A DNA stretch of 17,362 nt from Tranzscheliella williamsii (GCA_023212725.1 JALBYF010000123.1:3122-20483), one strand, 5' to 3'. Positions 7,741 through 17,161 are shown, counted from the first letter of the stretch. The notes: a model not told the origin generated them from the letters alone. Made by a program: numbers and translations.

Positions 7741-8816
7741 TCATTGGGTCTTCTTGTCGCCGGTGATAGGGTCCTTGCGGACGCCGATCTGGTCTGGGGC
7801 CTGGATCTGCGCGAGCTGAGAAACAGCAAAGTAGACAATCGGAAGCAAGAGACCACCAACCAAGAGCAACGTCATGATCAGAGGCGATGAGAACAGCTGT
7901 ATGCAGCAGAGCAACAAGAAAGCAAACGGAGGTCAGTTGGTTCCAGAGGCGGCCGAGAGCCATGGACCGTGCGTACCTGGTACCTCGCAAAGATGCCGCC
8001 AGTAGGCTCGGTCCAAGCGCCGCTCGAGGACGTTGGCTTCTCGTAGAACTGGAATGTATAGGAAGGATGACAAGCTCGGTCAATACTGCGCCGCTCATGA
8101 AAGGGCGCATCTACAGGGCTGACTCTTACCTGTCGCCTGCTCAGAGAAGCACCGCCGTGACCTGCGTTGGCTTCTGTGATGATGACAAGGTTACGAGGGA
8201 AGGAGCTGTCCACACTCGCCAGCGTCTTGAGAAGCGATCGTTCTGTGTGAACGCAATAACGAAGTGAGGGATGCGTTAGCTATGCTGTCCCGCTGAGTTG
8301 ACAACGATGCGCATGGGCAGAAGAATCCTACTTACCATCCTGTCGAAGATTCTGGACGGCGACGTCGATCCGAGTGATAGAGTTACTATCGGCCGTGGCG
8401 GTAATTTCTTGGCCGGTCTCGGCAGATCGCCTGTGATACGACTTGCCCGGGCAACTTTTCACGCCGTCCCAGAGGGCAGAGACAGCCGAGGCGTCCCCAG
8501 CGGTAGCAAACGTGACCTGCGAAGGCGCGTCTACGGCTCTAGTCCGAAGCGAGTCCGAGGAGTGGAGGAGGCTCGAGAATGTGTCGCGGTCAAGCTGGTC
8601 CGCACTGACCAGCACAATGGCATCCAGAGAACAGACAGAAGCAATCCGTTCGCTAGACAAGAGGGAGTTGACGAAGCGGGGCAATGTTGAGGAAACAGGC
8701 AGTTCCAGGCCGGTTGACGATGCTTGCTTCGAGGTGAACGCCAGCAGCACGCTGGAGCCGCCCGCGGATACGGCCGCCGCCGAAAACAGTACGGAAACTA
8801 CAGTGAACAGCTTCAT
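7741..8816 (-). CDS. BIG1/Voa1-like ER membrane protein (V-ATPase assembly or cell-wall glucan)
   Basis: I reconstruct four exons: 8816-8336, 8242-8130, 8048-7977 and 7896-7741, giving 273 aa. All introns are GT-AG, with CTAAC or CTGAC-like branch sites in introns 1 and 3, and the frame is kept across all three junctions. The N-terminus MKLFTVVSVLFSAAAVSA is a clear signal peptide, so the ATG at 8816 is preferred over one 42 codons upstream. A lumenal domain of about 210 residues follows, then one membrane helix (about 229-250). A short cytosolic tail ends in KKTQ, a canonical KKXX ER-retrieval signal. Size and topology fit the BIG1/Voa1 (Ac45-related) family of ER proteins, which act in beta-1,6-glucan synthesis or V-ATPase Vo assembly. 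The family call rests on architecture and the helix-QxPD tail pattern, not on a motif I can prove. Another type I ER protein is possible. Confidence 0.62.
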
Positions 8817-9137
8817 GCTTCGGGAAGAGCGGAGAGTGTGCAAAGAAGAGGATAACGAAGGGAGAAAGAGCTGAGCCGCATTATTGTTGGATTGGGTCGT
8901 GCCCACAACCGTGTTGCCCGTCATGTAACAGGGGTTCACCACTCACACTTCGGATCCGGTTCACGAGCCAACGCAATTTAACATCCTAACCTTCTCCTCT
9001 CCCCTCACTTTCAGGCACGTCATTTCAGCTTTTGGAGATGGAAAGGAGCACCCGTTGCATCTATCAAGGTGATTGGTTCTATATGAAGCTTACAGTTGAT
9101 CGGAAATTGATGGCACAGCTTACGGTGGCAGGGATAG
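8817..9137. other. Intergenic: promoter of the BIG1-like gene and 3' end of the dehydrogenase gene
   Basis: This 321-bp stretch separates two minus-strand genes. It contains a CCAAT box in reverse (ATTGG at 8891-8895) but no clear TATA box. I see no further gene or repeat. Confidence 0.4.
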
Positions 9138-10256
9138 CTAGATTGCAGTGTATCCGCCATCCACGAGCAGATCAGTGCCCGTGGTGAAGGCAGAGGCGTC
9201 ACTTGCCAGGTAGACAATGGCGCCCTTCAAGTCTTCTGGGTCACCGAGACGGCCCATGGGCGTCATGTTCTCCCAGGTGTCGCGCAGCTCTTTGCCGTTC
9301 GGGCTGTTTTCGAGCACGGCTCGACTGAGTGAGGTCAGCATATAGCCGGGCGAGAGCGAGTTGACACGGATACCAGTCTTGGCCCATTCAACCGCCATAG
9401 AGCCTGCCAGGTGCTTAACTGCAGCTTTGGAAGCGTTGTAGGGGGCCTGGGGCTGGGGTATGTTGGTGACAGAGGCGGACATCGAGGCGACAAGGACAAT
9501 CGAGCCCTTGATCTGATCCTGCATCATCTTCTTGGCTACCTCACGCGCAACAAAGTAGGATCCATTGATGTTGACATCGAAAAGCTTCCTGAGCTTGGCG
9601 GTGGGGTATTCCGTGGCAGGGTAATTCTCGACGATACCGGCAGAGTTGACTGCCACGTCGATTCGGCCAAAGTCGCTGTGGACCCTGTCGATGGTGCTTT
9701 GGACGGAGTCTTCATTGGAGATATCGCAGCCATAGCCTCGGACTTGGATTTCGGAAGGCTGAGCACCCCCGTGCTGGATGAACCAATCGCGGACCTCCTT
9801 AGCCGCGTGCTGACACTCTTCCTCGTTCAGGTCGATGATGGCGATATGGTTGGCACCCGACTCGACAAAAGTTCGGGCGATCAGGTTGCCAAGGCCTCGA
9901 GCTGCACCAGTGACAATGCACACTTTGCCTTCCATCGAGAAGCTGGCTAGCATCCGCCGAGTGTGAGGGCGAATGTTGCCGCTTGTGGTATGGTGCCCGA
10001 CATCGTCTTGGGGACGGCGGTGACGGATTTTCGGATAGGGTATGACCACCTCGTCATCGGTCTGTGCTGACGGAGCATCCTTACCGTCCTCGCCCTTATT
10101 CAGCTGACGGGTGCTGCTGGAAAAAGCCCGAAAGGTGGAAAGAGGAGCGATGGCAAAAGCGAGCTTGGGCGCTGTTGGGGCGGCAGGCCGCGCCGCTTGT
10201 GTCAACAATGACCAGGTTCGCGCGGATATCGCGACACCTGTGCAAGTTACGACCAT
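9138..10256 (-). CDS. Short-chain dehydrogenase, polyol (mannitol/arabinitol) type, mitochondrial leader
   Basis: A single exon encodes 372 aa from the ATG at 10256. Residues 1-50 are rich in Ala, Ser and Arg and lack acids, ending RAFSSSTRQL, which looks like a mitochondrial presequence. A polar linker (about 51-105) precedes a classical SDR domain: TGAARGLG 116-123, Asp142 at the end of strand 2 (suggesting NAD(H)), NSAG 204-207, Asn229, Ser260, and Tyr273/Lys277 (YNASK). The pattern after strand 5 (ASMSA) and the C-terminus GTDLLVDGGYT resemble fungal D-arabinitol 2-dehydrogenase, mannitol dehydrogenase and sorbose reductase relatives. The exact substrate cannot be read from sequence. It is divergent from the dihydroxyacetone kinase gene, with 1.49 kb between the starts. 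The SDR core alone is about 260 aa, so the N-terminal extension is the unusual part. Confidence 0.88.
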   Translation of the reverse strand: MVVTCTGVAISARTWSLLTQAARPAAPTAPKLAFAIAPLSTFRAFSSSTRQLNKGEDGKDAPSAQTDDEVVIPYPKIRHRRPQDDVGHHTTSGNIRPHTRRMLASFSMEGKVCIVTGAARGLGNLIARTFVESGANHIAIIDLNEEECQHAAKEVRDWFIQHGGAQPSEIQVRGYGCDISNEDSVQSTIDRVHSDFGRIDVAVNSAGIVENYPATEYPTAKLRKLFDVNINGSYFVAREVAKKMMQDQIKGSIVLVASMSASVTNIPQPQAPYNASKAAVKHLAGSMAVEWAKTGIRVNSLSPGYMLTSLSRAVLENSPNGKELRDTWENMTPMGRLGDPEDLKGAIVYLASDASAFTTGTDLLVDGGYTAI

Positions 10257-11742
10257 GGTAGTTCTGTCGAGTAGGTGGTTGAATGGCTAGGTGATGATGC
10301 TCAAGCAAACCGACTTTCGATCTGCTTTCGGGGGTTGCTCTCACGTCTTCTTCCAACCGCGTCCAGTCAAAACTCACGCATGTCTTTCCGTTGGAGGAAA
10401 GACAGAAATCCGTGATGACAACCTCACTTACTACGCCATTTTGCACTGGCCACATGCTGCTTTGCCCTTCCAATAAGCGTGCAAGTATTTGCCTCCTCCT
10501 TGTATTTTCGCCTGTGAACTGCAACTTTACCTGGGTTGCGTACGCCAGTTTGGTATCAATCCGCGGAATGTCGCGACGAGAAGGTAGCCGACTCGGACTG
10601 GCACGATGCCCGTGCTAAAAACTTTCCGAGCTGCCGCCACAGTAAAGGCGTGGCCGTTCAAGAGTCTCTGAACTTTCGTCATCGTTATCATGATGACTTG
10701 TCGTGCACAAAACCCACATGCACTCCTGGCGCAGCAACCACACGGTTAGATCTCAGAAAGTGACTCGCGAGGGAAGACTCTTTGGCTGTGGCTGACCGTG
10801 TCTCGCGAGAGTGTGTTTGATCTGCGTCCCGACAGTTCGGCGACTTCTCGGCCGATGGGATAAGACCTTATTTCGTCTTTGTGAGCCAGTGAGCTCCGCA
10901 CTTGCGGTCGGACCTTGCCATGCAAACTTCCCGCCGTGGCAAGTAAGGTGATTGGCAGAGAGGCTGATTGAACACAGTCGGCTGCGAAATTGATACTGTA
11001 CCTGTTCGTCATCAGCCAACCGGCACTGTGACATCAACTGGTCCTGCTTTTCGGACGCCAAAGCAAGCGGTCTGGATGGCTCGTGCATTATTGACGTCGT
11101 GTAAAGAACATCGGGGACTTCCTTCGAAATACTGGTTTGAAATGGAACATGTTTTCTATACGAAGCGGGTGGGGTGTTAAAGTCGACGAACTAACCTGTG
11201 TTGTAATCCATTCATGGTTGGCATGAGCGGAAATGTACCCCACACTAAGCGGACATCTCTGATCCACTTGAAATTGTGAATAAGTGGCTTGTGGGAGAGG
11301 CCAAGTCCACCTGGTCGGCGATCAAACAAGCTATACACTCACACTAATCACTGCAGTCCCGGTAACGCTAGGATGTGGGAGGAGCGTGTGACTCCTCCCA
11401 CATCCAACTGTGAGTTGCGCGGGGACCAAGTCGAAAACTCCTCGTGATGCAGCAGAAACAGAGACGCTTGGGCCCCCACCTTCTTTCATGGCCCGCCCTT
11501 GGCTGCACTTAAAATCCGGCTTGCTTGCTCGCCTGGCCTCTTACGTCTAAGGTGCCGGCTCAGTTCCACTCCTCATAACCTACCACCACCAAGACTATCC
11601 ACCCGTCTTCCTTCCCACTCCCTCTTATCGAGTCTTTCGCTCGCGAGCCGTAATCTGAGGTCATCTGAGCGTTACCAGCAATAACCCTCGTTGCCCTCAC
11701 ATCAGTTCCTTCGCCATCCGTTGATCTGTAGTGTCTGACAAG
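10257..11742. promoter_or_regulatory. Divergent intergenic region, dehydrogenase / dihydroxyacetone kinase
   Basis: This 1.49-kb region holds the promoters of both flanking genes. No ORF in it looks like a protein. It carries GTGGGG-type motifs (SYGGRG, the CreA/Mig1 core) at about 11169-11174 (plus), 11238-11243 (minus, CCCCAC) and 11473-11478 (minus). It also carries a perfect 14-bp inverted repeat at 11371-11405. The motifs are short, so catabolite repression is only suggested. A pyrimidine-rich stretch just before the kinase ATG fits its transcription start. Confidence 0.5.
11371..11405. repeat. Perfect 14-bp inverted repeat, 7-bp spacer
   Basis: GGATGTGGGAGGAG at 11371-11384 is followed by CGTGTGA and then its exact complement, CTCCTCCCACATCC, at 11392-11405. 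It lies about 340 bp upstream of the kinase ATG. It could bind a dimeric regulator, form a hairpin in a long 5' leader, or be the remnant of a small mobile element. Confidence 0.9.
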
Positions 11743-13718
11743 ATGGCCACCAAGCATGTTTTCGACAATGCTGCTGGCCTCGTAGACCGTAACTTGCGAG
11801 GAACGGTTGCCCAAAACCCGGCTCTGCGATAGTAAGTGTTCCTCTCATGCAGTCTTGTCGCTATCATACTGTTATGGATTGCCTTTGTCTGACCACGCGC
11901 TTCTTTGTTCACGCATCTCTCCCTGGTGGTGTCGACATGCTTCTTATCGCTTCTAGTTATGCGCCTCACAAGGTCGTCTTCGATCCTTCTCATCCGAACG
12001 ACAAAGTAGCCGTCATTTCAGGCGGTGGCGCGGGGCACGAGCCTGCGCAGGCCGGCTTTGTTGGCAAGGGCATGCTCGCTGCCTGCATCTCGGGCGATAT
12101 CTTTGCCTCCCCCTCCGCCGCCCAGATCTGTTCTGGCATTGATCTGATCAACCATGACGCCGGTGTCATCATGGTAGTCAACAACTATACCGGCGACTGC
12201 CTCCACTTTGGTCTCGCTGCCGAGAAGGCTCGCTCTGCTATTGCCTACACGGGAAAGAAGAGCGGCGGTATCGAAGCTGTTATCGTTGCTGATGATGTCG
12301 CCGTCGGCAGAAAGCGAGGAGGCCTTGTCGGTCGACGAGGTCTAGCTGGCAACATTTTCACCTGCAAAATCGTCGGCGCAGCTTCTGACAAAGGCATGGA
12401 TGTCAAGCGGATTGCCGACCTTGGCCGTAATCTGATGGACAATATGGTCTCCATTGGTACTTCGCTCGATCACTGCCACGTTCCCGGTCGGCCCAAGGGC
12501 GCTGAGGAGCGAGGCGCATTGGCGGAAGACGCCGCTGAGCTCGGCATGGGTATTCACAACGAGCCTGGCTTCAAGCACATGGATCAGAAGCCACCGCCCG
12601 AGGAGCTAATCGGCGAAATGCTTCAGCTGCTTCTGAACCCGGACGATGCCGACCGATCCTATACTCCTTTCGACAAAAATGATGCACCTGTCCTTTTCGT
12701 CAACAACCTTGGCGGCATGAGCCAGCTCGAGATGAATGCCATCACCGACCTTACCATCGAGCTCCTCGATTCCAAATGGAGCCTGCACCCTTGCCGTGTC
12801 ATGTGTGGCCCTTACATGACTTCCCTCAATGCTCCCGGCTTCGGTATCTCGCTGATCAACCAGAGGCGATTCCAAAAGAACACTGGTCAGAGCTTACTGG
12901 AGCTGCTCGACCACCCCACTACCGCCTACTCTTGGCTCGGAGTACAAAGTGGCTGGGGCCCTGCCGAGGGTCATCCTCGAGACCGAAAGGCGGAGGAGAA
13001 GCAGGCCAGCGACTACCTCGATTCTGTCCGAAAGGCGGGAGGCTCGGTCAGCGGACTTGCCGATCCCGGTGCTTCCACCAACGGGCCCCGCAATGCGAAT
13101 CCCGAACAGGTCAAGAAGGCGATCTTGTCGGCCTGTGCTGCCACTGTCGAGGTCGAGCCCACCTTGACCAAGTACGATACCATCGTGGGCGATGGCGACT
13201 GCGGAGAGACACTCGCACAAGCCGGCAACGCCGTCAAGAAAGCGGTGGAGGAGGGAGAGATCCCGGTCGACAACGCCGCTGGTACTCTGATCGCCATTGG
13301 AGAGGTGCTCGAATCGGCCATGGGCGGTACATCGGGGGCCATCTATGCGCTGTTCTTCGCCGGTCTGGTCCAGTCCCTGTTATCCCACCCCGCCGGCAGC
13401 ACGGCAGACTCGAAAGTTTGGGGCCAGGCTGCTCTGGATGCGCTGGAGAATCTGGGCCGTTACACCCCCGCCCGACCCGGCGACAGGACCCTAATCGATG
13501 CTCTTGACCCCTTCTGCCGTGCTTTGGGATCGGGCAAATCGATTGCTGAAGCTGTCGATGCTTGCAAGGTAGGTGCTGAAAAGACGCAAGCGATGGTCCC
13601 ACGTCTTGGCCGAGCCACCTACGTGGGCAGCAAAGACGACAGCGAAATGCCTCCGGATCCGGGCGCGTGGGGTATCTGGGCTCTTACCGATGGCCTTCGT
13701 AAGGGTCTCGGCCAGTAG
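11743..13718 (+). CDS. DAK1: Dihydroxyacetone (glycerone) kinase
   Basis: Two exons, 11743-11831 and 11957-13718, give 616 aa. The intron of 125 nt starts GTAAGT, ends CTTCTAG and splits a Tyr codon; exon 1 alone would stop after 29 codons. The start MATKHVFDNAAGLVDRNLRG matches the family N-terminus. The enzyme phosphorylates dihydroxyacetone, and often glyceraldehyde, with ATP in the cytosol, feeding DHAP into glycolysis and detoxifying dihydroxyacetone. The DhaK domain (about 1-340) has SGGGAGHEP (His57), NYTGD (Asp110) and the covalent-substrate His230 in GMGIHNEPG. After a linker (about 370-410) comes the DhaL ATP domain with GDGDCG 441-446 and MGGTSGA. Length and domain order match yeast Dak1 (584 aa), with a slightly longer linker. 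All key residues are present, so it should be active. The C-terminus has no peroxisomal targeting signal. Confidence 0.95.
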
Positions 13719-14348
13719 GAGGCTGCGACCTAATGCAGCACATATGATCGAATACTGCTTTACCATGTTGCAACAAACTCAACGCTGAATCGAGTCACTG
13801 GCATGTATATTCTCTCAGATGTGAGCCAACTCAAAGACAACCCATGCAAATGATGAAGGGTTCGTTTTTGCCCGTGCATTTTGCTTCACATACTGACTCG
13901 GAAAGGATGTCAAGAGAATCAGAATTGTGTGCCGTAGCTAGTGAGCTCTGCGAGGCGGCTGACACTGCTGGCGCCGGGAGCGATCTACTGACATACTAGC
14001 CTTGCCATACTGTCAACATGGATTAGCGCTATACGTAACCACGGCGTGTATTGTGCTGCAACAGCTTATGCAAAGGTTGGCAACTAGATGAGAAGCGATA
14101 AGAGCGTATGGTTTGTTATAGTGAAACAGCGGCTTGCCCGTATCTATACATGCATCTGGACACGATGAGAGGATAGGTCAAGCGGAACACAGAGCTCCAT
14201 TTGCGACCCCCGATAGCCACGAAAGGTCGAGACCCGCCTGCAGATTCTATCACAGCTGTCACCATGTCCGGATGCTGTAAGTCTTGACTGTCTTTCAAAG
14301 AAATAAGGTCCGAGAGCTTCGTGAGCAACGCTGGCTGTGATACTGGCA
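13719..14348. other. Intergenic, 630 bp, no gene seen
   Basis: It holds the 3' end of the kinase gene and then unassigned, less GC-rich sequence. Short minus-strand ORFs at 14116-14380 follow directly after the gag stop but contain no zinc knuckle, protease or other retroelement motif. I see no long terminal repeat copy here that matches sequence upstream of the gag ORF. Confidence 0.5.
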
Positions 14349-15242
14349 TCAATTGGCCGGCTGTTCTCGCTCCATCTCACGCTGAATCTCTACCAGCATC
14401 TGAGAGATGTAGGAGAAATCTTTTTCGCGGCCGCAGACGCGAATAGGGTGGATGGCGCCTCGATACCTATCCACTTCAGTTGCTGTCTTGAGCAAGTTCG
14501 TAAGCTTGACGTCGTTGGATACATCATGACCTAAAGCGATACCTTGCGCTATGACCAGATTCATCTCACCGATATAGCCTCGGATGTCTGAGCCCTTCAT
14601 CGTTAGCTGTGATAAATGACTGATGACTTGCGTTCGCTTATATTCGTCCATCATTGTAAGATTGTCCTTTAGATGCTGGTACAAATCGTATGCATCCCAA
14701 GGCTCTTCATCAGGCCCATGTATGACAAGGTGCTCGACGCTATGCTGACTTGTAGTATCTAGACATATCCTTATACATCTAACGATCTCATCGTCGATTT
14801 TGCGGCTATGCTTCTTGTCTCCCGGCTGAATCTCCCCATTGACATACTGCTCGGCGTGACCTATACCTTTCATGACTAAGGTAAAGGTTTGCGCCCAGGT
14901 GTGCCAATTTTCGGTACTTAGCTTGGGGACGTTTGCTAGGGTTGTGAGCGCACTTGAGAAGTTAGGATATTTCTTTCTACTGGATTGCTTACGCTCCTCT
15001 TCAAACAACTTCTCAAGCAGAGCTCGTGTGTCTGCGTCTTTCACTACTTTCTTCAAGGCTTTGAAGAAGGCTTTAGATGGTTTGTAGTTATCGTCTTCAC
15101 AGTCGCTGCAGTCGCATCCTTCTTCTACTCCGTCTTTTTGATCATCTTTCTCTCTGGATGGCGGGGAATTGGTCGCTGCTGCTGGAGAATTGATGCGAAC
15201 AGTTTTTTTGGTGCTTGTCTCGTTTGCTTGCGTTACCGACAT
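14349..15242 (-). CDS. Ty1/copia-type retrotransposon Gag, intact ORF without pol
   Basis: This ORF gives 297 aa from the ATG at 15242; an in-frame ATG three codons upstream at 15251 is also possible. The N-terminal 60 residues are polar with a Cys cluster (CDCSDC, 43-48). Then comes a Lys-rich helix and the hallmark of copia gag proteins, LSTENWHTWAQTF (108-120), followed by a UBN2-like helical region including PWDAYDLYQHLKDN (181-194) and LTMKGSDIRGYI (213-224). The ORF stops after EREQPAN. No CCHC zinc knuckle, protease, integrase or reverse transcriptase follows downstream in any frame, so the element is incomplete. It is either a decayed or non-autonomous element, or a retained gag-derived gene. 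A broken relative lies 1.6 kb away on the same strand. Confidence 0.8.
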   Translation of the reverse strand: MSVTQANETSTKKTVRINSPAAATNSPPSREKDDQKDGVEEGCDCSDCEDDNYKPSKAFFKALKKVVKDADTRALLEKLFEEERKQSSRKKYPNFSSALTTLANVPKLSTENWHTWAQTFTLVMKGIGHAEQYVNGEIQPGDKKHSRKIDDEIVRCIRICLDTTSQHSVEHLVIHGPDEEPWDAYDLYQHLKDNLTMMDEYKRTQVISHLSQLTMKGSDIRGYIGEMNLVIAQGIALGHDVSNDVKLTNLLKTATEVDRYRGAIHPIRVCGREKDFSYISQMLVEIQREMEREQPAN

Positions 15243-15567
15243 CGTTAGCATAGGATATCCGACTCTCAATCTAGTGAAGTCCAAATTCAGTGCGACAAAA
15301 GTGTGCACTATTTGACAACGGGACGAGCGACAAGCGCCCAAAAAGACTGCGGAGCGAAGACACCGAACTGTCTTGACGGGCGAGAAGGCGCTTGACAGGT
15401 GTCTGAACACCAGAGAAGTACTTTAACGGGAAAGACTGGATTGACAGTGGAGCGTATGACATGAGAGACGAGATCGAAAAGATGTGGTGAAGCAGGAAAC
15501 AGCCACCATGTACTGCATTGTATATGTATGGACATTCGGATAGCGTGCTCAGAGCACGCCTTAGCCT

Positions 15568-16083
15568 TTACATTGGTGGAGACGTGGGCTGAACGGGTGC
15601 ACACTCGTCAAGCCACGACTGGGGGCCGTCGTGGGTTGATGGAGTGCATCGTTTGTGTCGACACCGATGTGGGTTGAGCGTGTGCAGCCTCAGCTGCAGC
15701 TTTTGTAGAAGGCCCACGACACACACTTGCAAAAAGCCTTTACAAGCGCCATCCGAAACGGCCAACTCGCGGAACACGGTCGGCGAGTCTTCATAGATTG
15801 CAATCAAGTATGAAGGGGCTGCTCCACGCCTGCATACATGCGTGTGCATCCGCCATCTTAGTGAACGAGAGTGCGAGGAGAATTGTACTTTCATTTGCGT
15901 GATGGGAGACCGAGTCGCCAGGGTGCGGTCAAGACGTGCCACTTCATACGGCTGGTATTGCGGATCGGTGTACTGAATTACTCCATCAACCAGTAGTTCA
16001 TTCGAAGGTGGTGAATGTAGGTTGATACGGATGGCGATATGGCTGCCTTTCGGTGAGTATTGTGCACCTTTGGCTATCTTCAT
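15568..16083 (-). CDS. Unrecognised ORF, 171 aa, doubtful
   Basis: The ORF starts MKIAKGAQYSPKGSHIAIRI. The first 60 residues look protein-like (balanced composition, QYTDPQYQPYEV). The second half is rich in Arg, His, Cys and Leu and reads like non-coding translation, so any real coding part may be only an exon or a gene remnant. The frame stays open for 15 more codons upstream of the ATG. There is no signal peptide, no membrane segment and no motif I know. It lies between two retroelement fragments, so it may belong to a decayed insertion. Confidence 0.18.
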   Translation of the reverse strand: MKIAKGAQYSPKGSHIAIRINLHSPPSNELLVDGVIQYTDPQYQPYEVARLDRTLATRSPITQMKVQFSSHSRSLRWRMHTHVCRRGAAPSYLIAIYEDSPTVFRELAVSDGACKGFLQVCVVGLLQKLQLRLHTLNPHRCRHKRCTPSTHDGPQSWLDECAPVQPTSPPM

Positions 16084-16184
16084 GTCAAAAACTGTCGGTG
16101 ATACAAGTGACCCTTGTTTGGAGGATCACCGTGACTCATGGCAACGCCGGCACGTTGTCATGACATCACACTTCCGGTCGACAT

Positions 16185-16204
16185 GACGTTCATGCATGAA
16201 CGTC
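16185..16204. repeat. Perfect 20-bp palindrome
   Basis: GACGTTCATG is followed immediately by its exact complement CATGAACGTC, with no spacer. The outer parts carry TGACGT-like half-sites known from bZIP binding. There is no confirmed gene within several hundred bases, so its role is unknown. Confidence 0.9.
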
Positions 16205-16824
16205 GCCGTCACTCCCCTAACTAGCTAAACCCACTGTCTTCACCATCACTCACACCATAGGCTCCTTTCGTAGTGTACATAGATATCGCATGAGGGCAGA
16301 GCCCGCTGTCGTAACCGCAATTGAAGTCCGTTTACTCCAACAACCCTTACCCTATTATCTTTGTTTTCATTCCCATATGACGTCCTCAAATGAGCCCGTA
16401 AGGACAGCTTCGTAACTTTGACTTTGGGCAACTTGATCATTGCAATTCTCCACATCATCCTATGCTTCATCATACCCATCGCTTCTCCGGATGCATTTCT
16501 CTCTCTTCGGTCAGGTTTCCGCCTCCAATGGTGGTTCCTATGCTTATTTAAGGGTTACTGCACGAAATATTGGGATTCTCCTTTTCGGGCTTACTGGCCT
16601 CAATGGCAGCTCCAACAAGGTTTTAGGATTCTTGCAGCCCTCGGGAAATGTAACCTCGTCTTCCCACCGTTGTAGCAAGAGGCAGGTCAGTCAGGATATT
16701 AATTACCCTTCTTACCTTTCAGTATGCCCCCATATAACGTTCTTCAAAATTGCCTTGACGCATTGAGAAGCCATGGGCCGCTATTGAACTCTTCTTTCGA
16801 GGGTTTTATACATCAAGGACTATG

Positions 16825-17161
16825 CTATCTTTCTAGAGTGTCATCGAGATTACCAATCTTGTTCACGGTATGAATAGTTTGCTCGAAACTGTACACCTTT
16901 CGAGCTGTGGCAGTGAGGATGGACAGTATGGTCATCGTAAATGTGCTTAGCAATGGCCAAACTCTTCGCTGCTAAGGTATCCGGTTCTTGGATATACCAT
17001 CTGACGTCTGTGCCTTTCAAAGTGAGTAAGTTGAGGTTCGTTTTGATCTGTGAAGCGACATACCTGTCACGACGGTTCAACTGCTCCCCGAGCTGTTGTT
17101 ATAGTGAAGCTGCAACCCACCTGTTGCTTCCAGGCTCCCTGTTACGGGCCCCAAGCTGGAA
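16825..17161 (-). pseudogene. Degenerate copia-type gag fragment
   Basis: Minus-strand translation gives a segment with RRDRYVASQIK followed by LTLKGTDVRWYI. It aligns with LTMKGSDIRGYI of the intact gag 1.6 kb away, with 8 of 12 residues identical plus conservative changes. Upstream, the same frame continues to about 17161 but carries a TAA at 17101-17099, where the UBN2 pattern usually has Trp. Downstream, the homologous reading moves to another frame near 16930 (a frameshift) and continues with an LTATA-type segment to a TAG at 16827-16825. The copy is clearly non-functional. It is diverged enough from the intact gag to be a separate, older insertion or family. Confidence 0.72.

Larger units (their letters stand above)
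15243..16824. other. Gene-poor stretch between two gag copies
   Basis: No recognisable gene. Directly upstream of the intact gag is a region (15300-15450) with scattered TTGAC-containing motifs and two hairpins: GGTGT/ACACC at 15398-15411 and GCGTGCTC/GAGCACGC at 15543-15559. This could be leader or LTR sequence, but no paired LTR was found. One ORF at 15568-16083 (minus) is described separately. From about 16250 the sequence becomes richer in A and T, and its short plus-strand ORFs have no supporting signal. Confidence 0.4.

Noticed and set aside
13719..16250. Search for paired long terminal repeats around the gag ORF
   Set aside because: No matching direct repeats were seen by eye between the 3' and 5' flanks, so no LTR is annotated.
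16418..16766. Overlapping short plus-strand ORFs, one with a hydrophobic start
   Set aside because: No conserved motif, short, and two frames compete. They could be a pseudogene remnant but nothing supports it.
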